Of a DNA stretch of 64,000 bases, positions 36,007 through 47,831 are shown one piece after another (the first letter of the stretch is position 1; each line of letters opens with the position of its first letter). Made by a program: the position numbers and the translations under genes. Source of the DNA: Tetracentron sinense (taxonomy: Eukaryota; Streptophyta; Magnoliopsida; Trochodendrales; Trochodendraceae); NCBI GenBank assembly GCA_015143295.1, contig CM026574.1, positions 15,068,938 to 15,132,937 of the forward strand, written 5' to 3'. The notes under the pieces are model-generated. The model was not told where the DNA came from, did not search any database, and worked only from the letters and a program-made list of their open reading frames with translations.

Positions 36007-37500
36007 TATTAGCCATGTAATGACCCTAAAGGGGGGTGAATAGGGTCTATGCCAGATTTAAAATTTTATGAACTACAAGTTCAAGATGCGGAATAAATCA
36101 AATGTCCAGTAAGAAAAATTAATAGAAATATTGTAAGAGAAAGAGAGAAGAGATAAAGAGAGTGCAAACTCATAATTTGTTCACGAGGTTCAGCAAACCA
36201 GCCTACTTCCCACCTCAGCTTCCAGCTAGAGGATTCGCCACGATTCCTTAATCGCACAGGCTCCTTCACAGGTGGAGTCCAAAACTTTACAATCTCTCTT
36301 ACAGGTCAAGATATTACCTTTACAAGCTCTCCTTTAGGTCGAGCTGAAACCTTTCATGAGCACTACCCTCTCTTGATAAGACTGAAGCGACAGCTTCAGT
36401 GCAACAATCCTAGATTCTTGACTGACCTCAATAACTGAGTTTGGATTGGAAAATCTGAATTAAAAGCTCCTTGAATGAGCTGGATAAGAGTGAAATACAA
36501 ACTCTAATAAAGTCTCTCAAAAGAAATTGGAGTTGAATGAGCTCAAGAGAGATTTTGGAGATTTTCTAAGAGTAAGAGTGAGTGAGAATCAAAAGTAATG
36601 AATGAGTGATCAATAGAAGTTATTGCTATGATCAAGAGTTTTATTAGTTCATAAATGAACTCCTTTTATAGCATTTGATCAAATAATGCCGTTGGAGAAG
36701 CATTAAATGCTCTTTGATCCATTGAAAACTAGCCGTTACAACGATTTTTCAGTTTCAGACAAGATTTTGTCGACGAAGTGTGGTTCCCAATAGAATTCGT
36801 CGCCGAATACAGAAGACAGAATTAAAATTTGAAAACCCTGACATAACTTCGTCCCCGAATTTAATCTATCCTGAGAATTCGTCGCTGAATTCAAAAGACA
36901 GAATGATATTTCAAAAACATTGTCATGACTTCATCGCCGAATTCAGGCTATCCTGAGAATTCGTCGACGAATTCAGAGCAAAAATCCTGAATTCTGTTTT
37001 GGATTAGACCATAGAGATGAGATTGATTTCCTTGGTTAATTAGCTATGTTTTAGCATTATTCTATGATCCTTTAGGGCCTTAGAATGATTTCCAAAAAGT
37101 GTCCTAAACTCCTATGGTCAATCTATGATTCTTGAGCTTTTCAACTTACCATTCTATTGAGGACTTCTTACATAAGTCCTATGTACTCTCAATAAAAAAA
37201 AATGCATTTGAAACTACTTGAGAGTTGTTCTTGGCTTGTCTTGGGTCTAGTGATTTGTCTTGACTTCAATGGACCTGACTTGGACTATGGTCTTATCTTG
37301 GATCTTTAACTTGTATGCAATGAGTTGAACTTCCTCTTAGGTAATTTCCATCATTTTTCATGATTGAAGTGCTATCAATTGTATATTCTGAAATGTTCAA
37401 GCACTTAAAACAGAATTATTAGAACCAAATATTTCATTTCATTATTATGTTATTATCAAAATTATTAGGGGTACCTATGGTTGTAACCCTGAGGCTAACA
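36007..37500 (-). repeat. 5' LTR of the SIRE-type element
   Basis: 1494 bp. Palindromes of TTCGTCGNCGAA type start at 36766, 36796, 36848, 36878, 36930 and 36960 (30/52/30/52/30). Minus-strand TATA-like TATAAAAG at 36663-36670 lies about 96 bp downstream of the array in transcription direction. End GGCTAACA at 37493-37500. Confidence 0.92.
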
Positions 37501-38005
37501 GTATGTATAGAGAGTTTTTATCAAAGTGTTATGTTCTGGACGTCAGCCTTAGGTATAAAGTAATGTGTTATATATTTATGTTGATTCTTCTTACATAATT
37601 GTTTTCAATTTATCCTTAACCAATATGTAAATTTTATGCATTTATGCTAGGAGTATAGATATAAATATAGATTAACTATAAACAGGAGCTCCAGTTAAAG
37701 AGGAAACTAGAGCAAACCAAGAAATGCCTTGGGACAGGGATAGTTTTGTAATTATAAATATAAAATAAGGATATTTCTATCAACTAATTTTTTTCCCTGT
37801 AATGTCCAAGATACCCCTGCCAATGCATATTTTGGGATGCTTCGTTTATCTCTTGAACTAGAACTCCTCTTCATAGTTAATCTTACATAAATATTATATT
37901 TTATTTAAGTTGTTTAGTTTTGCAAATTTATATTTAATTACTTGACATTTTTTTTAATCTCATTTAATCTATTGTCTCCCGTGCATCGCACAGAGTGTTT
38001 TCTAG

Positions 38006-40737
38006 TACTACTAATATATGCCGGTTGATGCCATGTGGCTAAGGGTAATACTCGAGCCGAGCTTTTATCGAGTATCATATTTTTTGAGAATATTCAAGCT
38101 CGGTTCGGCTCGACTCGTTTGCAAATGAAAGAATGGAGTTCCAACTCGGCTTGGCCCGAGCGCGAGCCGAGCTCGAGCTTTTAACAAACTTAATTATACA
38201 TGATTAATTTTTTTTTAAAATAATTTTTTAATTAAAAAAAAAACAAGCCGACTCTACTCAGCTCGAGTTGGGATGAACTAAGATTTGGCTCAATTACCAA
38301 CTCAATCAGCTCTTCTCTCTTTTATAGCCAAACTCTATTTAAGAGTTCTCAAAAGTTACCGACGTGGGACTATTTCTAGCAACTTTTGATAATTTTTTTA
38401 AACTCTCTCTTTCTCTCATTATTTCTTCACAAAACAACTGTTCTATCTCCCATTATTGTTGTACAACTTCTCTCTCATAATTTGTTTCACCTTTTTGAAA
38501 CCCTCTCTGTATATAGGCCACTTCTCCCTCTACCTTACGTTTTGCAACCAATGTGTGACTAATTTGTTAGGATAACACATTACATGGGTTGTTGAATCAC
38601 TTCTCTCTCACCCCCTTAATGAACCGAGCTTTTATCAAGCCAAGTAGGGTTGTGTTCAAACTCGGCTCGTTTTCTAAACGAGCTCGAAAATGGTGTTCAA
38701 GCTCAGCTCATGTACTAAATAAACGAACGATACTCGAGCTTTTAACAAGCCGAGCCCGAGTAGTTCATGAACATTTTTGTTTAATAACCACCCCTACACG
38801 TAGCATACCTCAAATCTCTCAATTCTCCCTTCAGGTTGATGACACATGTTGTTTTATCCCCACTCGCTTACCCTCTAATCAACCCTTAACTTTTCATCCC
38901 CTCACTACGAGCGTTATGTCAAAAAAAATTAGACTCATGGTAACCTAGAGTTACTTGAATTAATAAATAAACCTATTAATTGCACTGATTAGTATTTGTC
39001 AAACTCTTCAATTTCTCCTCCCTTCCTTACATTAGAGTAACCTAATGTTACTTGGACTAATAATTAAATCGAGCTATTTTTTTATAAATAAATAAACCTA
39101 TCAATTACACTATTAATATTGGTCCCCCTCCTCTATCATTGCCTTCTTACCCTTCTAATCACCCCTTAACTTCTCATTCACCACTACGAGCATTGGAGAT
39201 AACAAAATGCTAGTCATCTCAATTGTTCAACCCCTTTTTAAGCTTCAATAGTTCTTTTATGAGAAAACCAAAAATCCTCAAGATTAAGGTCTCACAGTTA
39301 TCTATAAGCCCAATGATGCAAATTGACGATTGGAATCTCAGCACCCTAGGTGAGGAAAAATGTTTATTTCTCTGTATTTTATTCTTTAATTTTTTTGCAC
39401 TAGATTTTTGTTTTGATTGGTTGTGTTTGTTAAATTAACAGTAAATTACTTCTTCTTTTTTTGCTACAGTAATTTGTCAATTTTAGAAACCCCAAATATG
39501 TAAAATATATTATTGTCCAATAAGTTTTTATTATTTTCCTTAATAAAGAGTAAAATTATTGACCATTTCTTGACAATAAAGGGAAGTTTCAATATTCACT
39601 ATATTATAATCTCATAAAATTTAAGATGGATTTCTATTAAACATATTATTTCAATTTGGGATTTATCTAAAACTTAGATGTGTAATTGGGAAGTATGATC
39701 AACATTGGGCTGTAGTTATTAATGTTATAAATTTAATTTCACAAATTTTTCTTGGCAATTATTGCAATGTATGTCTGCAGTTAGTTAGATCTATCATGCA
39801 ATATTGGAAGCAATGGTGGAAGCTGTGACTTTGTGGTTTGCATTTAGTTGAAGTCATGGACATCGTGAACAAATGATGAAAGTTAACCTTCTCGTGGTAT
39901 GAATATATGCCCTCTCTTTTTTGCGATCTTTATTTAAGAATGGTGACATGTGCACATTGTCACATAATAGAAGTCTAATTGCATATGTAAGGATTAATAG
40001 GTGCTTCTATGTCTATAAATAAAAAATACATTATGTCAAAAAGGTTTTCTTGCTATCAATATGAATGTGATACAAGTCCAATTGTAAATATATAAAAAAC
40101 AATAGGCACTTCTATGTCTATGAAAATAAATATTGTGAACTTCCTCCGATAAAGATTTCTTGCTATCAATATGAGTGTAGTGTTGCATTACTATGAGGAA
40201 ATAAAAAAACAACTAAATATATGTACATTAATACATGTATTCTGCTTCATATCTAGATAATTACTAGTTTCTATTTATGCTTTGAATCTTATTTTCTAGG
40301 TACACAATGAGATTGAATTCACTTCGGCAAGCTTCACTCAAAACTTTTTGTGCATAAGATATATTATTTAATTGACAATCTTATTTGTGTATGGTTTATA
40401 TGATGTAGAAATAAATAGTTGATCAGTGCCATTATGTAGTCTCTTTGCAATGTTGAAATTGAACCATTAATTTATTTTATGACAATGTATCACTAATTTC
40501 AAGGAGCAATTGATGATAAACTTTATATTCCTCAAATCTTCATGACTTCAAAAATAAAAGAAATACACAATTTCATTTTGAGCTTGATCATGATTGAGTC
40601 TATTATTTTTTTAAAAAAAACTTTTTTTTTTTCATTTTGCTTTTTCTATATTCGGACTTTATATAATATTTATAGTTAATTCATCAACAGTGAAATTAGT
40701 CTTTCGATCTATGTTGTTGTTATAACTAACAGTAGAC
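38006..40737. other. Gene-poor AT-rich stretch with degraded CTCGAGC-rich hAT-like pieces
   Basis: At 38046-38300 and 38645-38795 there are G+C-richer tracts dense in CTCGAGC/GCTCGGCT motifs. The second has ends TAGGGTTGTGTTCAAAC and GTTTAATAACCACCCCTA that resemble paired hAT termini, but no target duplication was found. From 38800 to 40737 nothing beyond AT-rich sequence and chance ORFs is seen. Confidence 0.45.
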
Positions 40738-40745
40738 TTCTAAAC

Positions 40746-41382
40746 CTAAGTAACCAAAGCATAGAGCGGAAGCGGGAGCGCGAGAGCATCAAAGTTCAAT
40801 TTAGGATAGAGTCGAGAGCGCCTCCGGAGCGCTTGTATATATAAATAATATTTTATTTTAAAAATTAATATTATTTTTTTAAACCCTAAAGATTAGTGAG
40901 TCATAATCACACTTCATAAGGATTAAATGGAAAACCGTGTTGACCTTGACTCTCTAGTGCGATTGAACTCACCTTGAGTTCAATCGCAATTGCCTATGAT
41001 CCATCTCTCCCGTAGAATAGAGAAAATTAAAGGAATATTGGAAAAAGTTTAAATATAAATAAAGTGAAAAAAAAGTTTGAAAAGATAAGTTCTGACACAC
41101 TTACTGTCTCCTGACACCCATTGTCTCCTCACACTTAATTGTAAGAAACGAAAAGGGAAAAAAACCTCTTTTATGCGTTAACACCCTTGCATGGTAAAAA
41201 TCGGTATTGTTTGTCTTCCTCCTTACGAATAACAGTGGTGAAAACGACCATTAGAGCTTAGAAGATGCTCATAGTGCTCTCTACAGATGGAAACCGCGCT
41301 CCCGACGCAAATACGCTCCCAAACCGTGAGAGAGGTTTGAGAGCGGGAGTGGATAGCCTGGTTCACGGTTTGGGTTACTAAG
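40746..41382. mobile_element. hAT-like MITE with exact 8-bp target duplication
   Basis: Short imperfect inverted termini CTAAGTAACC and GGGTTACTAAG are flanked by the exact 8-bp repeat TTCTAAAC (40738-40745 and 41383-41390). Near each end lie GAGCG/CGCTC-rich subterminal segments. No transposase. Confidence 0.75.
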
Positions 41383-41789
41383 TTCTAAACTCTCACTTTG
41401 GTAGTGACGTGTCACTAATTTTTCCTATTACCTCTATAACTTATTAAACTTATAACTTCCTCATTTGAAAATTGTGATTCTATAACAGTTGAAGGGGTAA
41501 CAATGACTCACTGAGTCATTGTTGCTCCCACAATAAGGCCAGACATTTGTTGGTATTTGTGTTTGAGGCTAGCACTCATCTACCTCTAATGACTATAAAT
41601 GAATAAAATTACCATATATATGTATGGGCTAGCACTCATCTACATTTAATGAATATGAATGAAATTACCGTTGTGACCAAACACTCTTCAAAATGTAACC
41701 TCTTCACCGCCAAATTAAAAACATTAGATGTATTAACAACAATGATTAATTAGCGGACCACACAGTCTGCTATATATCTAACTGTCGTG

Positions 41790-41950
41790 TCCTTGTGTCC
41801 CCTTTAATACGCCTTTAACCCTGGTTAAGCTTAACTAAATTAAAGTTAAAGATTTTTTTTTCCTAAAAACCAATGTTAGTTTGCTTAACCCTAGGGGTGA
41901 GTGAATCTTAACCACAATTGTTGACTGTTAAAAAATGGGGCGTGAACCAA
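41790..41950. repeat. Small MITE-like inverted repeat family, copy 1
   Basis: Ends resemble CTTTAACCCTGGTTAAG on the left and CTTAACCACAATTG ... CTGTTAAAA on the right, loosely inverted. Related sequences occur at 47694-47831 and in the ends of the interior of 57289-57780. Boundaries are approximate. Confidence 0.45.
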
Positions 41951-42044
41951 TAGGACTGGCATTCTGTTACATATATTAATATCTTGTTCCATCTCCAAGT
42001 TTGTTCTTGCACCCGTGCATCACACGCATGGAGTTTTCTCCACT

Positions 42045-42105
42045 GTGTGTGTGTGTATATATATATATATATACTAGTAAAATTGCACGTGCATGCACAT
42101 AGATT
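42045..42105. repeat. GT/TA microsatellite next to a possible minus-strand Helitron 3' end
   Basis: A run of GT then TA repeats (about 42044-42072) abuts ACTAGTAAAATTGCACGTGC. Read on the minus strand this gives a small hairpin-prone GTGCATGCACGTGCA followed by ATTTTACTAG/T, which satisfies the Helitron 3' rule. The matching 5' end was not found. Confidence 0.3.
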
Positions 42106-43800
42106 TGTTGTAGTTAATTTTTAAAAAAGTTTCCATGTAGAAGAAGAAAGTATACTCATAATTAGTAATTTAACAATGAAAATTTATAGATTTTAAATGT
42201 TTTGTGCCTTTTAAGCAACAAAAAATTGTACGCAAGACTTTGGCTCACTTGCCATAATTGGTTCTTAGTTGTTTGCATGTGTTTTGCACGTATTCATTTT
42301 TATTAATAAAAAATATAATATAACTAAATTTAAAAATATTAATATTGCTATTTATAATTTTATGACCTCAGTTAGTTGCAATAAAAAAATAATATCAATT
42401 AATATTTAATCATGTGTGGGTCCCGTGAATAGCTAGAAAGTTTAATCTACTCGCACTCATATTGATAAACAAATTATAAGTTAATAAATCTCTAAATCTA
42501 AGAAAATCAATGATATGTTTTTTAAAAACTTTTAATAGAAGACCTAAACAAAAAAGCACAAGAAAAATTTACTTAAACCCCAAATTGATGGGTTTAAGAT
42601 ATAATCTCAAGTCAAAAAAGAAAGATCATGATTTTTGCAATGAAATTGTGTGGTTGCAAAAAGTTCTTTTTGATATATAATGTCACATCATGTACATATT
42701 ATAGCTTAGTGTGATTAGGTCTTCCAATTTTTTTGGTGAAATTTAAAACTTCTAAGCACCACCCATGATTTGAAGGATAATGCTAGCATCACTCTCTGAT
42801 GCAAGGCAAAGGAGAAAAACTGCAACAATCAATTAAACATCCACAAAGATTGAAGGAAAATTCCAGACTCAAGGTCTTCTATATTGATGGTGCTTAAAAA
42901 CTGATTCTTCAAGGACAACTCCCTTGGTCTAAATAGGCAACAAGAGACTTACATTCAAGAAGCCTAGGTAATGACTACTATTAGTTACTAGGAAAGAAAT
43001 AAAAGCTTCAACAAGTAACTAGGTGTTGACCTATACAAGTTTCTAGACAATCATTAAATGCAACTACAAGTAACTAGGATGGTGGAACTTCCTAAGATCA
43101 ACTTCCAAGATAGGTCATTACTCCAAAATGGTCAGGTGGACTTGGGCTCTTCTAGAAGAAAAACTCTCTTTTATGGGGTTGGGTCCCCTTTATGAACTTG
43201 GGCCAAATTTTGGTCTTACCCATCAATAGAAAATTGGATGCTCTTGCATCACTCTCTTTTAAGACTTACTCTCATTTTGAGTAAAGAAATTGTTGGTTCA
43301 AAAGTACATGTCTTTCTCTTAATTGAAGACAGTAGAAAGTTTTTCCATTGAAGGAAATAAATTTAAAAGAAAGTGTAGCGAGCATTACCCTAATTTGAAT
43401 TATTGTCTCTGATGAAAAATCCATGTATATGGAGATTCTTATTGAAATCATAGTGAAAATGTTCGTGTGTTGCAATTAATAATTTCCAATATTAACATTT
43501 TAGAATTTTTGTCATTGGGTTATGTGCAAAGAAACCTCCAATAAAAAGTGAGAAAAATAAAAGAAAATGTGAAAAAAGCAAAGAAAAACAATCATAATTT
43601 CATTTTGAAAGTGTTATAAATCAGACCTACTAAGAGTTTAAGGCTTTATGAGTTACAACAATATTAAACTTTTAGCATTTTGTATGGACTTATTTCTTTA
43701 TTTTCGTTTCCAGATTATCCAACCCATAGTTTTCCTCCAAAATCATTAAAGCAAAGAACCATATGACCATTATAAGCTCTAGTAACCTACTTCTCTAGGG
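42106..43800. other. AT-rich intergenic sequence
   Basis: No gene, RNA or complete element is recognisable. Repeated AGCATCACTCTC phrases near 42783-42800 and 43245-43260 hint at a degraded element. Confidence 0.4.
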
Positions 43801-44935
43801 TATCAAAACAGGCCCACTGACCCTATATTTTTTATATACCTAAGAAATCTCCCGAGTGAATATCATCAACACTAATTTTTGTAACCCATGGCTGAGGACG
43901 TTATTCAAAGGAGGCCCCATATGCTTTTCGAGAAAGGCAAGGTTTGAACTCTCACTCCACCCCGTATTTGAAAATAATGTGAAAACACCTAATAAAGTCT
44001 TTATCTCCCATTCTTCCTTCCAAAGAGGTTACAACGAATTGAGATGCTACATATGAGGATGAGACTCTTTACAAATAAAAGTAGGCCTCTTTACAAGATA
44101 ACTACATAAAACATGAGGAGAAAACTCTTTACAAGTAAGAGTAGGTCTCTTTACAAGGTGATTACATAATGCTGGACTTTGTATATAGATAGGGTTTTGA
44201 GAATTCACTATTGTGGTTTATTATAATAAAATTCATTATAATGAGAGGGTTGTTCATCAACCAACTATTCGAGTTTATACTTAGTTTCAATATAGTTTTA
44301 TCCTTGTCTTAGGTTCTATTGTGTTGAAATTGAATTAATTCATATCTTCTTTCTGTGATTGAGAATATGAATTTTATGCAATGGTATTTATTGTCAATGA
44401 ATCGAAATATAGGATATTATATACCTAGGGAAGACGAGTGATGTCACAACCCTAGCTTAGTGTGTATCACTCGTGCTGACCAAAGATAGGATATACCTAG
44501 GATTTGATTCTTTTGAATCATTCTAGTTTTTGATGAATTGAGACTTGCAGTCGATCTCATCCCCATTGTTTATGCTTAAGGAACATTAATGAATATTTGT
44601 GGATGTGATTATGAGGCTAGTGGTGGATTCAAACACCCTTGAAGTTTTTTCACCAATATATAACCAAAAGCTCTTATTTTAATTAGGATTAATAAAATCT
44701 GGCAGTTAATTAGGTTAAAAGCAAGTCAATCAAATCAATCAATCTGGATAGCTAGTGACTTAGAATTAATCTTGAGAGAAAGGCAACAAAACCAGCGCAG
44801 TCCTCTGTGATTTGACACCTCATACTAGTCACTATTCTACGAAATTATTACTACTACGAGGTTTATTTAATTGACGATCAGTCACATCTGCAAGAAGCCA
44901 AAACATGATTTGTGCAAACCTTGATAATGTCTTTT
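43801..44935 (+). other. Possible LTR-retroelement leader relic
   Basis: The phrase AGTCCTCTGTGATTTGACACC followed by ACTAGTCACTATTCTAC (about 44797-44840) resembles the untranslated leader typical of Athila/Tat-type gypsy elements in plants. No LTR pair, primer-binding site or coding domain was found, so this is a weak call. Two diverged copies of an ~90-bp segment (44926-45019 and 45110-45207, beginning near AATGTCTTTTTGCAGGTAC) follow. Confidence 0.3.
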
Positions 44936-45480
44936 TGCAGGTACTTTAGAAACTTTCACAAGACCTACGCCAACCCATATTTTTTGTAAGTACTTTTGAT
45001 GGAAACAAGATTACCTCAGGTAACTACCCAAATAAATAGGTAACTTTATTTAATGTACTAACGTAAATTTTTAGAACAAATCTATTTCCATTATCTGATA
45101 TATTCCTTGATAATGTCTTTTTGCAGGTACTTTAGAAACTTTCATAATACCTACACCAACCTATATTTATTGCAAGTACTTTTGATGGTAACAAGATTAC
45201 CTCAGGGTGTGAGAAATTATGACAATAATATTTTTGTTTGTGCCATGTATATGTGTTTCTCTTTGTCACTTTTGTATATCCAATTATCATTGTTACAATT
45301 TTTGGGTTTTCTTGATGTACTTCTATATGGATATTCTTTTTTTATTGGTTGAAAGATTAAGAAGATTATACTTCTCAGTAGTAGCTTACAAAATTTTATA
45401 ATTTCAATTTGTTTGTTTTAGTTGTTATCTGGCAAATGATTAAGGGTCTGTAATGAGGGAAATTATTTGAAACCTCAAAC

Positions 45481-45760
45481 AAGGTGTACCTGGCTGCTAT
45501 ACCTATGTTCCATATTTATGGTATTTCTCTAATTACAACAAGATTATTGCTATTAGGATCTACAATTGTAGTGATGAGGCAGTTCGATCCAAATGAAATG
45601 GTGAGAGTTATAGATAGGTATAAAGTCACCCACATATCGATCGTTCCACCAATATCGATGGCCATGATGAGAGTGAAGACTGCATGTAGCAGTAACTTGG
45701 GTAATTTGAAACAGGTTTCTTGTGGAGCAACTCTATTCTTTTCCTTGAATGTGCTTGTTA
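45481..45760 (+). pseudogene. 4CL-like acyl-CoA ligase fragment
   Basis: The frame reads VYLAAIPMFHIYGISL, GSTIVVMRQFDPNEMVRVI, YKVTHISIVPPISMAMM and LKQVSCGA. This is the middle of the adenylate-forming domain of plant 4-coumarate:CoA ligase-like enzymes (PMFHIYG and VPP..A blocks, then SCGA before the next conserved motif). The P-loop (TSGTTG) upstream and everything after SCGA are missing, and flanks are non-coding. It is taken as a gene relic or captured exon, not a working gene. Confidence 0.7.
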
Positions 45761-45953
45761 AACCAAACAAAATATTATTTAAATGTATGAAATATCATTT
45801 TTAATTGCCAAGTGTGAAGTTAGCAATGTGCCCAACCTCAGTGGGCTAAAGATTTCCCTCCTATACTATTTCGTTAAAGTTTCAAGAGGTGACATTTTAA
45901 ACTAATAAATAATGAAGTTGTAAAGGATAAAATTCATAAATTTGTCTAGGTGT

Positions 45954-46680
45954 TGCGACTACGAGCATGTTTTTGGTGTTAAACGGTGGATACGAACTCA
46001 TATGTGTTTTCGAGTACGTATTCGTTGTGTGTATGACAATGGATCCGTTGTGCTCCCCACAACGGAAACGTTGTCTTCTAGACAACAGACTCGTAGTCAT
46101 CAAGACAGCGGTATCGTCCTCGTTGTGAACAACGAACCCGTGCTCTAGTCGACAGCGAGACCGACTTTTAGAACTCGATCCTCAAGAGGTGATCATTTGT
46201 CTCTGACGTTAGGTGGAAAACACTGTCCTAGCATTTATTGCTAGTCACCTCATCTGGGTTTTCGACCCAAAACCAACTTAGAAATTGTAGGTTTCCGCGT
46301 GTGACACGTTAGGCTCCAAATATGTCTGACATATTTGGTAATAAGTGTATAGTTCATGGCATGGTTCTCCATGGTCATCTATGGTCATGCAGAACTTAAC
46401 CTATAAATACCCCTAGTGACTCAGTGTATCAGGATCTGAATATATTGAATCTAATTGTATATTCTAAACTCTTGTTCTCAGTGTTTTTAGTATTCCAGTG
46501 TTTTACTATTTATCATCTCTTTCGTGTACTAACTTTGTCATCGGAGCTTCTTTCAGGGTGCACACTCGACTCCTTTTTACTCTTTGCAAGTGGTGAATTG
46601 TTCTTATTCTCTACCTTCTCACAGCTACTGATGCGTGGCTAATCCGGAAATTGCCCTCACAGAAGTCAAGTACTCAAAGC
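45954..46680 (+). repeat. LTR-like segment with TATA box and hairpin cluster
   Basis: Starts TGTTGCGACTACGAGC. TATAAATACCCC lies at about 46402-46413. Downstream CTAACTTTGTCATCGGAG resembles the R/U5 phrase of Tat/Retand-type gypsy LTRs. Upstream of TATA are three short hairpins: CCGTTGT..ACAACGG (46045-46065), CGTTGTC..GACAAC (about 46069-46086) and TCGTTGTGAACAACGA (46120-46135). No partner LTR or target duplication was found; the right edge is uncertain. Confidence 0.45.
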
Positions 46681-47693
46681 CCTTGTTCTAAACAGAGCAC
46701 AATACAACTTATTGTATCTTAAATGAATTGTAAAATAATAAATTATAAAGCTACATTTTGATTATGATAAAAGGATAATTCTCGCACTGCTTCTCCTAAT
46801 ATAAAACAATAGCCTCAACCCCATGCCACGTCTTTGAAAGAATGTGTTTGAAAGAATATCACAGACTAAGAAAAGCATCTCCTCTAATTCCATGGATCTT
46901 GGATAAAAGAACCGTGTAACATTCAATGGATCTAAGATGAGTTAAAGAACCACGCCATAGTAAACAAACTCATCCATCTCATCCCAATCACCAAAACCCA
47001 CATCCTTGATTATCAAGTATGGACTCACTGCACAAATACTATCTGCAAACACACCACAAACCTCTTCTGGAAAAACTAAGACTAGTATTTGAGTTTTTTA
47101 AATATTTTTATCATTTTTTTCTTAGTGAGTTTCTTGGCAGCATCCATGGCTTATGTAGGAGATGATTGCATATTCATGTATATGGACTTCAAATGTATAA
47201 TTATATATGTATTGTGTGGGCCTTGGGGTCCATTTGCTCATGTTGGGTTGTAGAATAAGGGTCATTCTCATTCAAAATATAGTGTTGGACATGCAATATA
47301 TTGTTTTGTAGTAAGTATAAGAATTTAACAAGTTTTTGTTTATCTGCAAGTCTAACCACGTGAGTTTAAAGGAATTTATTTCTTAACCTTCGAGCTTTAT
47401 TTATGCATACTTGAAGCAATGTGGTAGCAGAGCAATTGTACCACCTCTCAAAGCTCTTTATTGTATAATTTATTTGTGTGTTCATTTTAATGTTATTTTT
47501 GTGATTTTGTTGTGTTTTATACGAAGAATATTTTCCTAAAGCAATGGTGATAATAGAGATTTTTTCCCAACAACGTGTACTAAGAAAAATCGTTAATATT
47601 CAATTTATACTAAAATAAATAAATATATATAACGAGGGGCAGGGTGCGCTTTAGGAATGGGGTAGGTGCGGATTGTACATTCGATGTATTTTG
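46681..47693. other. Intergenic, nothing recognised
   Basis: AT-rich sequence with chance ORFs only. Confidence 0.45.
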
Positions 47694-47831
47694 TTTAACA
47701 CCCTATTAACTGCGGTTAAATTTAACTAAATAAAGGTTAATATTTGTTTTTTTGTTTTTAAAAAAACTAAGGTTAGATGAATGAACCCTATGAGTGAATG
47801 AATCTCAACCACATTTAGTAGGTGTTAAAAG
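47694..47831. repeat. Small MITE-like inverted repeat family, copy 2
   Basis: Left TTAACACCCTATTAACTG and right TAGTAGGTGTTAAAA-type ends are inverted, with AACTGCGGTTAAAT and CTCAACCACATTTAG as inner arms. Related to 41790-41950. Flanking duplication not clear. Confidence 0.5.

Larger units (their letters stand above)
26222..37500 (-). mobile_element. SIRE/Maximus-type Ty1/copia retrotransposon with a third ORF, degraded
   Basis: Complete element in minus orientation. LTR ends are TGTTGGCC (TATTAGCC in the other copy) and GGCTAACA. The 5-bp duplication GTATG flanks it (26217-26221 and 37501-37505). 3' LTR 26222-27681, 5' LTR 36007-37500. The primer-binding site TGGTATCAAAGCC (minus, 35992-36004) fits initiator tRNA-Met; the purine-rich AAAAAGGAGAAGA sits next to the 3' LTR. 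Order gag, protease, integrase, RT, RNase H, then an extra ORF is diagnostic of SIRE-type copia elements. Numerous stops and frameshifts make it inactive. It entered 28 bp from the gypsy element. Confidence 0.93.
12261..38005 (+). mobile_element. Helitron-like element, expanded by nested retrotransposons
   Basis: The left end reads A/TCTATCTATACTACTACTA and continues TATAAAACAG, a common plant Helitron 5' terminus. The right end has a small G+C hairpin (CCGTGCATCGCACAG) 12 nt before TTTTCTAG/T, matching the Helitron rule of 3' CTRR with insertion between A and T. Without the nested retrotransposons (14452-26188 plus TSD, and 26222-37500 plus TSD) the element would be about 2.7 kb and non-autonomous. 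It consists largely of two diverged copies of a ~1.2-kb block. No Rep/helicase was seen. Ends are inferred by pattern only. Confidence 0.55.

Noticed and set aside
38645..38795. Complete hAT element
   Set aside because: Termini look paired but the flanking 8-mers do not match, so only a degraded relic is supported.
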